Source: Ramlibacter paludis
GTDB taxonomy: Bacteria > Pseudomonadota > Gammaproteobacteria > Burkholderiales > Burkholderiaceae_C
Assembly (NCBI RefSeq): GCF_022012305.1
Contig: NZ_JAKLTM010000001.1
Span: forward strand, 992,001-1,056,000
Length of the DNA stretch: 64,000 nucleotides
Reading direction: 5' to 3'
Made by a program: the position numbers and the translations under genes. A model generated the notes under the pieces. It ran no database searches, was not told the DNA's origin, and was given only the letters and a program-made list of their open reading frames with translations. Position 1 is the first letter of the stretch. Each line of letters opens with the position of its first letter. This document shows positions 54,135-63,133 of the stretch, one piece after another.

Positions 54135-54680
54135 TTATTTTTTGTTGGGCAGTGGCTTGGGTCCTGGCTTCTGACCCAGAGGAGTGCCACTCCTCTTAGG
54201 TGGTGTGCCCCCCGTTGGCGGCACTTGCCCTGTCCTGAAGGCGTCCTGGATGGACGCGATCCCTGTGCCAAGCGGCGGAAGTTCGGCTTTGACTACCCCG
54301 ACTACTTCGATCTTGCCACCCGACAAGATGACAGCAACCGCCAATGCAGCGGGTACGCCGGCGAGAAGGACTCGAAGGGGATTCTCCCGCCGAATGTCAA
54401 TGAACTGCAGGTCGGTCCACGCATCCAAGTTCGTCTTTGCGACCTGCGATAGCGCCAACGCGCTTGTACGGCGGTGAGCGACCAGCACATCGTTCGCGAA
54501 GGAATGTAGATCGCGTTGAGTGTGCAGCGAGTCTTCGAAGCCTCCACCAAGAGGATCAAGCGTCTGAAGCGCGAGAACGTAAGCGGCGCGGAAGTTGAAG
54601 AGAAAGGTGCTGAACTCTAGAACTGAAAGTGCGGCGCCATCAGTCTCGATTACCGTTGCGATGGAGAATTTTTCTGCCAT
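54135..54680 (-). CDS. Putative membrane protein in accessory island
   Basis: 181 residues. The first 115 are soluble and mixed (MAEKFSIATVIETDGAALSV). One hydrophobic helix follows (about 116-132, LLAGVPAALAVAVILSGG). The tail is Pro/Gly/Lys-rich (TPPKRSGTPLGQKPGPKPLP). ATG 54680 is preceded by GGAGG at good spacing. Its lower GC and different codon choice from the flanking core genes suggest transfer. It is divergent from the NDT-like gene, with 267 bases between starts. No family recognised. Confidence 0.7.
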   Translation of the reverse strand: MAEKFSIATVIETDGAALSVLEFSTFLFNFRAAYVLALQTLDPLGGGFEDSLHTQRDLHSFANDVLVAHRRTSALALSQVAKTNLDAWTDLQFIDIRRENPLRVLLAGVPAALAVAVILSGGKIEVVGVVKAELPPLGTGIASIQDAFRTGQVPPTGGTPPKRSGTPLGQKPGPKPLPNKK

Positions 54681-54947
54681 GTTGCCTCCGTCCTCCATCG
54701 TCGCATATGTCAGAGTGATGGCTCGATAGTGACAACGCGAGTTTGAATCGCCGTCTGCCGCCCTTGCCCCGATCACACGAAGCAGGCACGAGCCTACAAG
54801 GTGTCCGATTTAGGCGAGGTCCTCCTCTAGCCACGAGCAGCCCGACCGCATAAAGGCGCCCAGCGGTTCGGAGAGTCCGACTTGCCCGAATGCGCTGGCC
54901 CAAAGTGCCCCTCGGTGGATATCATCCTTCCGGAGAAGGAGGTGACT

Positions 54948-56123
54948 ATGGGGAAAGGTCCGGACGAAGAGAAGCAGGAAGCGGCCGCTGCTGCTGTCGT
55001 GAAGAAGCCCAAGGCTGCCAAGGCTGCGCTCGGTGTCAGAAGGCCCACGGCTAAGTCTAAGCCTAGAAAGCGATCAGGCGGGGCCAAAGCGGCTGGCAAG
55101 ACCGTCACAGCCTCAAAGCGAAGCTTTCCGATAAATGGTCTTGAGCAGGCGCTTAGGATTCCAACGGCACTTAAGGACTTTGCAAACGGGAATGCGTGGC
55201 CGCCCGCTGATGTGGCGAACGCCATGAGCATGGGTCTGAGTACTACGTTTTTCTACCTGACGCAGAGCAGTGTCCAGTATGGACTGACGGCCGGAACGCG
55301 CGACTCGAAGAAGATCGAGCTAACGGATCTTGGGCGTCAAATCGTCTACCCGAAAAGCGTGGACGAGGAACGAAGCTCGTTGTTGCGAGCATTCCGGTGT
55401 GTTGAACTGTTCGCGAAGGTCTATGACTACTACCAAGGCAAGAATCTTCCGGAGATCCAGTACCTCAAGAACACTCTCAAGACTGAATTCGGCGTCGCTG
55501 AAGAACACCAAGACCAGTTCTACGAGGTCTACCAAAAGAACCTGACGTTTCTACGCAGCCGGCAAATCAATCTCGACATCCCCAAAGGCCCTGACGGAAG
55601 CGGAAGCGCGCGGAACAATTCCATAACCCTTGGCGAGTCGACGGACGCGAGCGGGGCGGTCGCATTCGTCGCAATGCCATTTTCCGAGCGCACGGACAGA
55701 TATCCGAAGGGATACTTCGATGAAGTATTGAAGCATCTGATCACGCCGGCGGCCGTGAAAGCGAAGTTCACGGCGAAAACGGCCAAGAAGGCCGGTAGCG
55801 AGGTTATTCAGTCAACGATTGTGAATGAACTCGACTCGGCTGACCTGGTTATCGTCGACTTGACTGAGCACAATCCAAATGTGCTGTTTGAGCTTGGAAT
55901 GCGCATCGCATTCAACAAGCCTGTTTGCCTAATTCGAGCGAAGGGCACGCCGCCGATCTTCGACATCGATCACATGCTTCGGGTCTACGATTACGACCCA
56001 AATCTCTGGGCATCGACCCTGGAACAAGACGTGCCGGCGCTCTCGGAGCACATCGCGGAAACCTTTAAGAACAGGGACACGGCCAGATCGTATCTTGCGA
56101 TACTCAGAGAGCAGAAGGGCTGA
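54948..56123 (+). CDS. NDT-like (nucleoside 2-deoxyribosyltransferase fold) putative effector
   Basis: 391 residues. Residues 1-62 are a Lys/Ala/Pro-rich basic tail like a histone tail. A winged-helix-like domain comes next (about 65-130, with LSTTFFYLTQSSVQYGLT), then a linker helix. The C-terminal domain (about 240-370) has VAFVAMPFSERTDRYP, IVNELDSADLVIVDLTEHN and PNVLFELGMRIAFNKPVCLI. This is the pattern of NDT/TIR-like nucleotide-cleaving proteins, in which an Asp and the NVLFELG Glu act. Relatives serve as toxic effectors in some retron and other anti-phage systems. ATG 54948 has GGAGGTG. Defence role is inferred from fold and neighbours. Confidence 0.75.
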   Translation: MGKGPDEEKQEAAAAAVVKKPKAAKAALGVRRPTAKSKPRKRSGGAKAAGKTVTASKRSFPINGLEQALRIPTALKDFANGNAWPPADVANAMSMGLSTTFFYLTQSSVQYGLTAGTRDSKKIELTDLGRQIVYPKSVDEERSSLLRAFRCVELFAKVYDYYQGKNLPEIQYLKNTLKTEFGVAEEHQDQFYEVYQKNLTFLRSRQINLDIPKGPDGSGSARNNSITLGESTDASGAVAFVAMPFSERTDRYPKGYFDEVLKHLITPAAVKAKFTAKTAKKAGSEVIQSTIVNELDSADLVIVDLTEHNPNVLFELGMRIAFNKPVCLIRAKGTPPIFDIDHMLRVYDYDPNLWASTLEQDVPALSEHIAETFKNRDTARSYLAILREQKG

Positions 56124-56199
56124 GCTGGACGTTTCGCTAGGTGGGCTATGACAAGTTAATCTGGCTTCCCACAAGACAGCTTCCGACCCACAGAGGACG

Positions 56200-56697
56200 T
56201 TATCGACTGGATACCGCCTGCGCCTTCTTGCGTATTCTCACTCGCGCAGTACCAGGCAGGTCGTGCACTTCGATGGCTAGGTCGTGCTTCTCCCTCGCCC
56301 AAGCGATCACTGCTCGTCGACCAGGCTGTGAACACTTCTTCTCTCCGCCGGCTCGCGAGATGAACATTAGCCGGCGCACTTCGTTACCCGATTCTTTAGC
56401 TATCACCGCCTTGAGGATGTCCTTCTCGAACTCGCTCTGGGGGTTCGGGAGACCCAGGGCGATCTCCACGATTGTCCTCTCCTCGGGAAAATAGAAGTCA
56501 ACTGCGAATCCTGTGTGGCCGCAAATCTTCCGCTCATGGCACCGGGCGCCGAACGTGTCACCTAACTGCTCATGAAGCTGTCGCAGGAACAAGGCCGTGG
56601 CTCTATCGCCCGCGCCGGGGCCAAGAACCTCTTGAAAGGCAGGGACACTTGCCGCGAGGGCCCGTGCCGCAGATAGGAGCATCGCCGGTCGATCCAT
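56200..56697 (-). CDS. Nuclease-like protein (divergent PD-(D/E)XK fold)
   Basis: 165 residues. The core GFAVDFYFPEERTIVEIALG fits the D...ExK nuclease order with Asp then Glu, but the expected Lys after Glu reads Ala (EIA). A Lys in the next helix (FEKDILKAV) could replace it, as in some migrated active sites. The C-terminal part holds a RxxMFIS strand. No specific family recognised. No strong ribosome site before ATG 56697. Last of three nuclease-like genes in a row. Confidence 0.6.
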   Translation of the reverse strand: MDRPAMLLSAARALAASVPAFQEVLGPGAGDRATALFLRQLHEQLGDTFGARCHERKICGHTGFAVDFYFPEERTIVEIALGLPNPQSEFEKDILKAVIAKESGNEVRRLMFISRAGGEKKCSQPGRRAVIAWAREKHDLAIEVHDLPGTARVRIRKKAQAVSSR

Positions 56698-56765
56698 ACA
56701 TCAATCGTCGCAGGCAGCTAGCATTTTCGCAATGGCCGGATGCAGACATTCATATGCTGCAGCCG

Positions 56766-57479
56766 CTAGGCCGGGTACTGGGTCGCTAGCTCCTGACACA
56801 CCTCAGGGGCCGCGACTTTGAACAGGTAGCACGCCAGTTCGGCTCCATGGTGGTGTCCGATAGCCTGAATTGCAGTGGCGAACTGCTGCTCGTCGTGAGC
56901 TTGCAGAGCCATACGCTGAATCGCTGTTCCGAAATCGATCTCGGGCCGAAAGTGGCGCGCGCCGCTGTCTTTCGGCGCGCCGGCGGGCGGGCGTGGCCCG
57001 GACCCCTTCACCAAGATGTGAACAACATACGCTGGGGGGATTCCGTCCGCGGTTGCTCGCATCCTCGCGTACTGCGAGGCCTGGATGCCCGCTTGAACAA
57101 CTACCGGGAGCTGACGACGCTTTCGAGGAGTACCGGTTGCACCCGTGAAGCTCAAGTCTAGCAGTTGGCTGGCGTAGTTACCTTTCACCTCGATGAGCGC
57201 ACCGACGTGCAGCCTGAATTCATCTGAATTCGGAAGGCGACAGAGAGCAAGATCCGCAGTCGGCCCCTCTCGCTTGTGCCGGGGAACGATGACAGTCTCC
57301 CGGTAGCGATCGTTCCCGTGTTGCTCAAGCCAACGATCAAGTACTCGGCAGACATGACCTTCAAAGGCTGTTTCGATACCGCCCGCATAGAGAATTGCTT
57401 TGAAGCCGCGAGTCTCCGCAACATCATGGACGATATCGGCGCAGATGCGCATAGCGGACCCAGGGTCAATTTCGATCAT
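56766..57479 (-). CDS. PD-(D/E)XK nuclease-like protein
   Basis: 237 residues from ATG 57479. The active-site pattern is visible as Asp in TADLALCRLPN and EVK in GALIEVKGNY about 25 residues later, the PD-(D/E)XK arrangement of restriction and repair nucleases. The remainder is mixed alpha-beta with no further motif I know. Lies 68 bases upstream of the next gene and about 149 bases downstream of the HNH gene, all on one strand. Confidence 0.7.
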   Translation of the reverse strand: MIEIDPGSAMRICADIVHDVAETRGFKAILYAGGIETAFEGHVCRVLDRWLEQHGNDRYRETVIVPRHKREGPTADLALCRLPNSDEFRLHVGALIEVKGNYASQLLDLSFTGATGTPRKRRQLPVVVQAGIQASQYARMRATADGIPPAYVVHILVKGSGPRPPAGAPKDSGARHFRPEIDFGTAIQRMALQAHDEQQFATAIQAIGHHHGAELACYLFKVAAPEVCQELATQYPA

Positions 57480-57628
57480 CAAGCGTCAAGCCAGTGTTCG
57501 CAGCGGTGGAAGTCTGCCCGGACACGTCCGCTCCCCACCCAACGCGGACCCCGCACGCGGGGAGCGCCGCATCCACGCTCAGTGCGTGTCCTGCTCACGC
57601 TCACGTTGCCGGCTAAGAGCGTGGCTCC

Positions 57629-58732
57629 TCAAGCACCCCGGTCAAATACCTGACTTCGATGATGTGCAAGGTATGCCTTGAGTGCGGTACCCGGAGCCGC
57701 GCGCAAGGATCTAGGCAAGCCAAAATAATCGCGCTCCTCTCTGGCGAGCCGAGGCGAAATGAGCATCTTCCCGCCATCATCAAATGAGATCAGGCCTTTG
57801 TCGAACATCGCATCCAAGTGGGCGGCGAGGAGCAGGCCGTTGTGCGGATCGCGGCGCTGTTTGGGTGTTGAAGTGGCCCAAGGTTTCACGTGTGAAGCAC
57901 GCAGGAGCTCCGGGCAACTCAGGTTCGTGACGGCGCACTTGTCTCCCCAAAACCGCAGAAGATCTTCCCGAAACCTTCCTTGGCCCACGCGCGCCTGGAT
58001 TTCGACAAGGCGCGTCGTTGCACTCTCGCCACTGTCGCCGTCAAGTTGCGGGACCGGCTCTTCCGGAGTGCTGCGCATTGCGTCCATCAGACGAACCCAC
58101 GTTGGTGTGCGCTGGCGGTGCGGAATCGTGTTCATGATGGCGGCTGCGACCTTTCGTTCAACCGACATGTAAGCGGTGAACATTTTGGGGAGCGTCGTGC
58201 CACCTGTGATTTTCGGCGCATCGAGGGTCACAGGCTCCGCCAGCCACATGAAGTAGTCGTCGGGGCAAACCCAATTGGGCACCCAAGAGACGTCCGTATT
58301 CCACACTTGGCGAAATTGTGCCGAGTCGCGGTAGCGTTTCCGGAGCGCTTCGAGCGCCCAAGCGTCCCGCCAGAAATCCCTGACATTGAGCATCCGGGCC
58401 AGCCTCTCCCGCTCTGACTGGTAGCGTTCGGCTCCGATGTGCATTGCGTTTCCCGCGACACCCACCAGTTGCTGCACCCGGTCGTGCGAGGCCGTCATAA
58501 AGACGAACGTTTGTCCAGCGTGCAACTCCACCGGCGCTTTTTTCATTCCTTCCGTGTGGAATGCACGCAGGCGCTGTCCCTTTTCTACGAATGCCATGCG
58601 TGAAGAATTGTTCCATTCCTCATGCCCGAACCCAGTCTTGCCAGGAAAGCTGTCAGCCGCTACACGGACCCCAGATGGGCCAACATAGGAGTTTGTATTC
58701 CAGAGTATCGGCTTGAGAACGAACAATGCCAT
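57629..58732 (-). CDS. HNH endonuclease
   Basis: 367 residues. The C-terminal HNH domain (about 255-345) has CAVTNLSCPELLRASHVKPW, HNGLLLAAHLDAMFDKG and a conserved FDDGG turn, a layout of HNH_2-type restriction endonucleases. The N-terminal 240 residues form an unrecognised part (FVLKPILWNTNSYVG, then VELHAGQTFVFMTASHD) that could be a DNA- or base-recognition module. First gene of the minus-strand nuclease trio. Confidence 0.85.
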   Translation of the reverse strand: MALFVLKPILWNTNSYVGPSGVRVAADSFPGKTGFGHEEWNNSSRMAFVEKGQRLRAFHTEGMKKAPVELHAGQTFVFMTASHDRVQQLVGVAGNAMHIGAERYQSERERLARMLNVRDFWRDAWALEALRKRYRDSAQFRQVWNTDVSWVPNWVCPDDYFMWLAEPVTLDAPKITGGTTLPKMFTAYMSVERKVAAAIMNTIPHRQRTPTWVRLMDAMRSTPEEPVPQLDGDSGESATTRLVEIQARVGQGRFREDLLRFWGDKCAVTNLSCPELLRASHVKPWATSTPKQRRDPHNGLLLAAHLDAMFDKGLISFDDGGKMLISPRLAREERDYFGLPRSLRAAPGTALKAYLAHHRSQVFDRGA

Positions 58733-59602
58733 GATTCTTGGAAAGTTGCATCCGCATCGATGATCGTACTATGCGGAACACGTCTTGAAGTCGCAGCGGC
58801 GTGCCGCAGCCGCGCAATTTGCCGGCGAGAGCAGACTGAATGTCACCAGGGTCACGGGCGTTGCCTGAAGCCGCAGCTACGTCTCAGGCCTTGAGTTCAG
58901 TGGAGGTCTGTGACTACGCAGCGTCCCTTCTCCAGGAAGGGCGCTTTTGCGCATGGTGAGCTCCTCCCGCAGAGTGGCGCAGGATGAGCGACGGCCGCTT
59001 TCGACCCTTCGCGTCGTCCACGCTTGTGCAGATTGGGGCGGCTCAATGACCGCATTGGAGCCGAGACCGTGAACTGCGCTTCCACCGGTGAGTGACCGCA
59101 ACCGCTGCAAAACAGTCGTTCCTCCCGTTCGATAGACGCGGCAGCCCGAGGCTGTTGCCCCCCCCAGTTCCAACCGAGCGGAAACCGACTACCGGCCAGA
59201 AGCATTCCTCTCGTCGCCCGCCCGCGTTGGCTTTTCCACGCCGCTGCAGCCCGGCCCGCGCCTGGCGTGTTGAGGGCATCACGCATCCGAGCGAGCTCGA
59301 TGGCACCGGTCGCTCGCCCTCGGCGCGAAGTTCACCTTCGTCGGCCCTCGGTCCAGTATGCGGCTGCTGTCGTGGTCCAGCCGGCGTGCGGCATTCCGTG
59401 CGCATCCTCGCCGACGAATGAAGCGTGGCATGTCTCTTGGTTCAAGCGGACTTCGCCTTCGCGCGATCCATCGTCGACAACGAGGTGCGTGCGCGTCGGG
59501 ATGTGACCGGTGTAACGAGTCGCGAGTGTCCCCAGTCTGGCTGATGCCGCTCTGGTGCCGGCCGCCTAACTTGGCTTCACGGACTCTGGAGGAGATGCCC
59601 TC
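58733..59602. other. Gene-free stretch, 870 bases
   Basis: Open frames exist on both strands, but all are short, overlap each other and lack ribosome sites or recognisable protein patterns. Segments such as GACCGCATTGG and GCGACGGCCGCTTTCGACCC resemble decayed intergenic or remnant DNA of this bacterial group. I see no attachment site, integrase remnant or RNA gene. Confidence 0.5.
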
Positions 59603-61927
59603 ATGGCCAAGGAAGAAACCCGCCCCGCTGCCGGCCCCATCGCCGTGCATTTCGCCGGACTCGAACCGGATGCGCAACCGCCTGCATTCGCGGTCTACGA
59701 GACGGACGTCGCCGGCAGGCCGCTGCGAAAACTGGCCGTCTACAAGGGAGGCAGCATCGAGCTTGGCGAATCGGTGGCCAAGGTCCGCTATGTCGGCCTC
59801 GGCCCCGACGTCCAGGAGTTCGCGAGCCTGCCCAAGGAAGCGATCACGCGATACCGGCTCTCGTCGGTGCTCGCACAGTGGCAGCGCAACGGCCTCGTGA
59901 TCGGCAAGGCCATCTCGGACCGCTTCCACCTTTTCCGCACCTGCGTGTCCGGCACGGCGCTGAAGTGCCGGCCGTGGTGGTACGACCTCATCGTGCATCC
60001 GGTGTTCGATCTCAACCCGGTGGCCAAGGTGCTGCTCGCGCAGCAGGCCTTGCGTCCCGCGGCGCTGGACTTCAAGCCGAACCTGTTCCCATGGCGCTGC
60101 CTGCCCATGTGCGACGGCATCGTCGAGATCTATGAGCGCGAGTGCTGCTGCGACCTGCACATCCACATTCCCGACCTCATCGATCGCTTCGCGGACATCT
60201 TCCAGGAGATCCCGATTCCCGTGCCCGACCCGTGGCCCGATCCGTGGCCGGGACCGGGTCCCGGCCCCGATCCCGGGCCATTCGCTTCGCTCGAAGCCGG
60301 ATTCGCGGCCGGCCTCGGCGCGAAGGCGGCCCGCAAGAGCCGCAACCTGAGCGTGGATCCCACGCGCAAGGCGCTCGTCAACGCGCCCCCCGAGCGGCTG
60401 TTCGACGACTACGCGGCCTTGCGGCGGCTGCCCACGACGGCGTTGCAGGTCGAATACTTCAGGGCCCGCCCGTACCTCTACCCGCTGCTGTGCCACTGCA
60501 CGACCCGCAAGCTGGGCGAAACCTCGCTGCAGCCCGGAGGACGCTTCGACTTCTGCTTCCTCGACTGGCCGCACCTGCACCACCTGCACGCCTTCTGCAC
60601 CACGGTCTACGCCTACAAGGTGCGGCAGTTCATCAACGGCGCCTGGGTGGTCGTCTACGACGGCCTCGCCGCGCACGACTACTTCTCGGCCGGCGACGAC
60701 GCGGTGCTGCACTCGTACGACAAGCGAGCCATCGTCTGCGACGATCCGCAAAACCAGGGCGACGGCACGGCCTACGCCATGCTCGACACCGTGGGCAGCA
60801 TGGAGCATTTCAACTTTGCCGACCAGAACGGGGAATCGCACCACGCGGCGCTCGACGCCGACGACGGCACCATCGTCTTCGGCGGTGTGCCTGGCTGCCC
60901 CTGGGGCAGTGCGCTTGCGCTGCACCTTCTCATCACACCCGAGATGAAGCAGGCCGCGGTCGGTGCCAGGTACTACCGCTTGAAGGTGGCCGCGGTGAAC
61001 AATCTCGGCCAGCTCACGAGCACACCGGAGGTCCTGGACGACAAGGTGACCTGGGAGCGCCGCATCATCGGCGGCCCCGGCCCGCAGATCTGGGAGCCCG
61101 TGGTGCTCGGTCCCTTGCCCGCGCCCGCGCCGGGCGGCGAGAGCAACCTCTTCACGATCCCGTACTGGGAATTGGGCGTCAACGAGTGGCGCATGGGCAT
61201 CTCGCAGGCCCACCAGGTGTGGGACACGACCGGCATGAAGAACGACGGCCAGGCCATCTCCCCGAATGGCAGGCACGCGCTGATCCTCGAACTCTTCGAC
61301 GCCAGCGGCATGCGCATCAAGCCCACCGCGGCGGCGGGCGCCGGCAGTGCCAAGCCGTTCCTCTACAAGCGCTGGAAGAACGCGCCGAACAACGCAGTCG
61401 ACGTGGTCCAGCCCGACTTGTCGCACGTCTTCTGGGTGGACAACACGCCGGTCGTGGCCGACATCGTCGACCTGCGCAAGAACGGCGTGGCCAACACCGA
61501 CGAGTGCCAGTTCATGGTTCGAAATCCGGCTACCGATCCTCCGGACCCGACTTTCTCGATCGGCTTTCGGGCCTACCACGTCAACGGGGTCGACCACGCC
61601 GGCAACGGCGACGCCAACTCGTTCATGAAGAACTACAGCATCGGCTGGCAGCGCGGATTGAACGGGTCGACCGGCGTGCTCGGGCCGGCGCCGATCTACG
61701 GCGACAACCACCACGACGTGGCCGAGACCGGCCCCGCGGAGAGCTCCGGCTCCAAGACCTTCACGCAGATGCTGACCGGACCCGACGGCATGGGTGGCTT
61801 CTTCGTGCGGCCCAAGTGCACGTTCAGCGTGACTCTCTACGTGAGCGCCAAGCACACGAACGGAAGTGCCTGGCTGGTCGGCTACGACCGCTACGAGACC
61901 GCGTCGTTCGCGCTGCAGATCGCCTGA
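59603..61927 (+). CDS. Large protein of unknown function with Pro-rich hinge
   Basis: 774 residues, ATG preceded by GGAGGAG. No signal peptide. Residues 1-200 hold a Cys-rich patch (ERECCCDLHIHIPD). Residues 204-226 are a hinge of PDPWPDPWPG and PGPGPDPGP repeats. The rest (about 240-774) is beta-rich with many His, Trp and Cys (for example LLCHCTTRKLGET, DWPHLHHLHAFC). No family recognised. The layout suggests two modules joined by a stiff linker. Its stop overlaps the convergent gene by 37 bases. Confidence 0.8.
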   Translation: MAKEETRPAAGPIAVHFAGLEPDAQPPAFAVYETDVAGRPLRKLAVYKGGSIELGESVAKVRYVGLGPDVQEFASLPKEAITRYRLSSVLAQWQRNGLVIGKAISDRFHLFRTCVSGTALKCRPWWYDLIVHPVFDLNPVAKVLLAQQALRPAALDFKPNLFPWRCLPMCDGIVEIYERECCCDLHIHIPDLIDRFADIFQEIPIPVPDPWPDPWPGPGPGPDPGPFASLEAGFAAGLGAKAARKSRNLSVDPTRKALVNAPPERLFDDYAALRRLPTTALQVEYFRARPYLYPLLCHCTTRKLGETSLQPGGRFDFCFLDWPHLHHLHAFCTTVYAYKVRQFINGAWVVVYDGLAAHDYFSAGDDAVLHSYDKRAIVCDDPQNQGDGTAYAMLDTVGSMEHFNFADQNGESHHAALDADDGTIVFGGVPGCPWGSALALHLLITPEMKQAAVGARYYRLKVAAVNNLGQLTSTPEVLDDKVTWERRIIGGPGPQIWEPVVLGPLPAPAPGGESNLFTIPYWELGVNEWRMGISQAHQVWDTTGMKNDGQAISPNGRHALILELFDASGMRIKPTAAAGAGSAKPFLYKRWKNAPNNAVDVVQPDLSHVFWVDNTPVVADIVDLRKNGVANTDECQFMVRNPATDPPDPTFSIGFRAYHVNGVDHAGNGDANSFMKNYSIGWQRGLNGSTGVLGPAPIYGDNHHDVAETGPAESSGSKTFTQMLTGPDGMGGFFVRPKCTFSVTLYVSAKHTNGSAWLVGYDRYETASFALQIA

Positions 61928-62514
61928 GTGGAAGGTCCGAACGCTGGATGGCGCAGTTGCGAGAACCAATCGCGATAAGGCGTGTTCTCCACCAGCCTGC
62001 GGTTGAAGTCCGGCGCGCCATCGTCCCACCACACCGGTCCCCGCTCGCCGAGCGCGCGCTTCGCCTGGTCGACCTGCTCGCGCGCGGCGCGACGCTCCGC
62101 TTCGGGACGCGTGCCGCGCAGGGCACGCCGCGCATCCATCAGCTGGCGGATCAGTGCCTCCCGCACCTCAGGCGGAAGATGAGGGTTCGACGCGCGCCAC
62201 AAGCGTCCGCGCACCACGAAGTAGCGGCCGTCGGGCGTGGTCGGATGGCCGACGGTATCGATGCCTGTTCGCCCCAGGCGGATCGGCCCGCGCAATGGCT
62301 CCACGGGCGCCACGGTCCGTCCGCGCTGGCGGATCTCCACGACGCCCTCGCGGGCCATGGAGAGCGCCACGGCGCGCACGCGTGGCATCAAGGGCCGCCA
62401 ATCGTCCGCTTCCAGCGCACGGGCCGCTTCCGACGGGCAGATGGTCGCGAGCGGCTTGCGCAACGCCAGCAGGTCGAGGATGGCAGCGCGAATCCCTGCG
62501 TCCGTTACCGGCAT
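61891..62514 (-). CDS. DUF3253-domain protein
   Basis: 207 residues from ATG 62514. The N-terminal 75 residues (GIRAAILDLLALRKPLATIC, then SMAREGVVEIRQRG) match a DUF3253 winged-helix-like unit. A Trp/Arg-rich C-terminal part follows (GRYFVVRGRLWRASNPHL, then WWDDGAPDFNRRLVENTPY), which I recall as a small conserved family without known function. Last of three genes on the minus strand, 22 bases after the YdeI-like gene. Confidence 0.8.
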   Translation of the reverse strand: MPVTDAGIRAAILDLLALRKPLATICPSEAARALEADDWRPLMPRVRAVALSMAREGVVEIRQRGRTVAPVEPLRGPIRLGRTGIDTVGHPTTPDGRYFVVRGRLWRASNPHLPPEVREALIRQLMDARRALRGTRPEAERRAAREQVDQAKRALGERGPVWWDDGAPDFNRRLVENTPYRDWFSQLRHPAFGPSTQAICSANDAVS

Positions 62515-62536
62515 GGGCGGCCCGTGCTTCCCATTC

Positions 62537-63124
62537 TCAGCCGTGGAGCTTCTCGCCGCGAGCCAGCATGTCCACCAGCATCTCGATGCGCCGGGACCGC
62601 GTTTCCGCCCGCTTGGCGGTCTGCACCCGCCAGAGCACGGCATACCGGTTGGTGCCATCGAGGCGGGCAAAGAAGGCGCGCGCCTCCGGCCGTGCATCGA
62701 GCGCTTTTTCGAGATCAGGCGGCACCACCGCGGTTCGCGCGCCGTCGTAAGCAGCGTCCCAGCGGCCGTCGGCGCGTGCGCGCTCCACCTCCGCCATTCC
62801 CGCCGGCTGCATGCGCCCCGCTGCGATCAACGCCTCGGCCCGGGTGCGGTTCGTCTTCGACCACAAGCTGCGCGCGCGCCTCGGCGTGAAGCGCTGCAGC
62901 CAGTGCTGTTCGTCCAAGGCCTTCTTCTGGCCGTCGATCCAGCCGTGGCAAAGCGCCGATTCCACCGCCTGCGGGTAAGTGACGCTCGGCTCGACGGCGT
63001 CCGGCTTCGCGATCAGCAGCCACACGCCATCGGACGATGCGTGGTTCTTCCGCAGCCACGCTTCGAAGGCACGCTGGGTGGCAAAGCGTTGCGGATCCGG
63101 CTGCGCGGGAGTGGTCCGGGGCAT
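62537..63124 (-). CDS. YdeI-family protein
   Basis: 195 residues. Patterns FATQRAFEAWLRKNHASSDGVW, ESALCHGWIDGQKKALDE and QRFTPRRARSLWSKTNR are those of the YdeI/OmpD-associated family, linked to resistance to cationic peptides and bacteriocins. The C-terminal helix LDGTNRYAVLWRVQTAKR is also typical. It sits nine bases after the GST gene and is probably co-transcribed with it. Confidence 0.9.
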   Translation of the reverse strand: MPRTTPAQPDPQRFATQRAFEAWLRKNHASSDGVWLLIAKPDAVEPSVTYPQAVESALCHGWIDGQKKALDEQHWLQRFTPRRARSLWSKTNRTRAEALIAAGRMQPAGMAEVERARADGRWDAAYDGARTAVVPPDLEKALDARPEARAFFARLDGTNRYAVLWRVQTAKRAETRSRRIEMLVDMLARGEKLHG

Positions 63125-63133
63125 GCCGTGCGC

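Noticed and set aside
58877..59421. Overlapping short open frames in the island border
   Set aside because: Several frames on both strands overlap, none has a ribosome site or family pattern.
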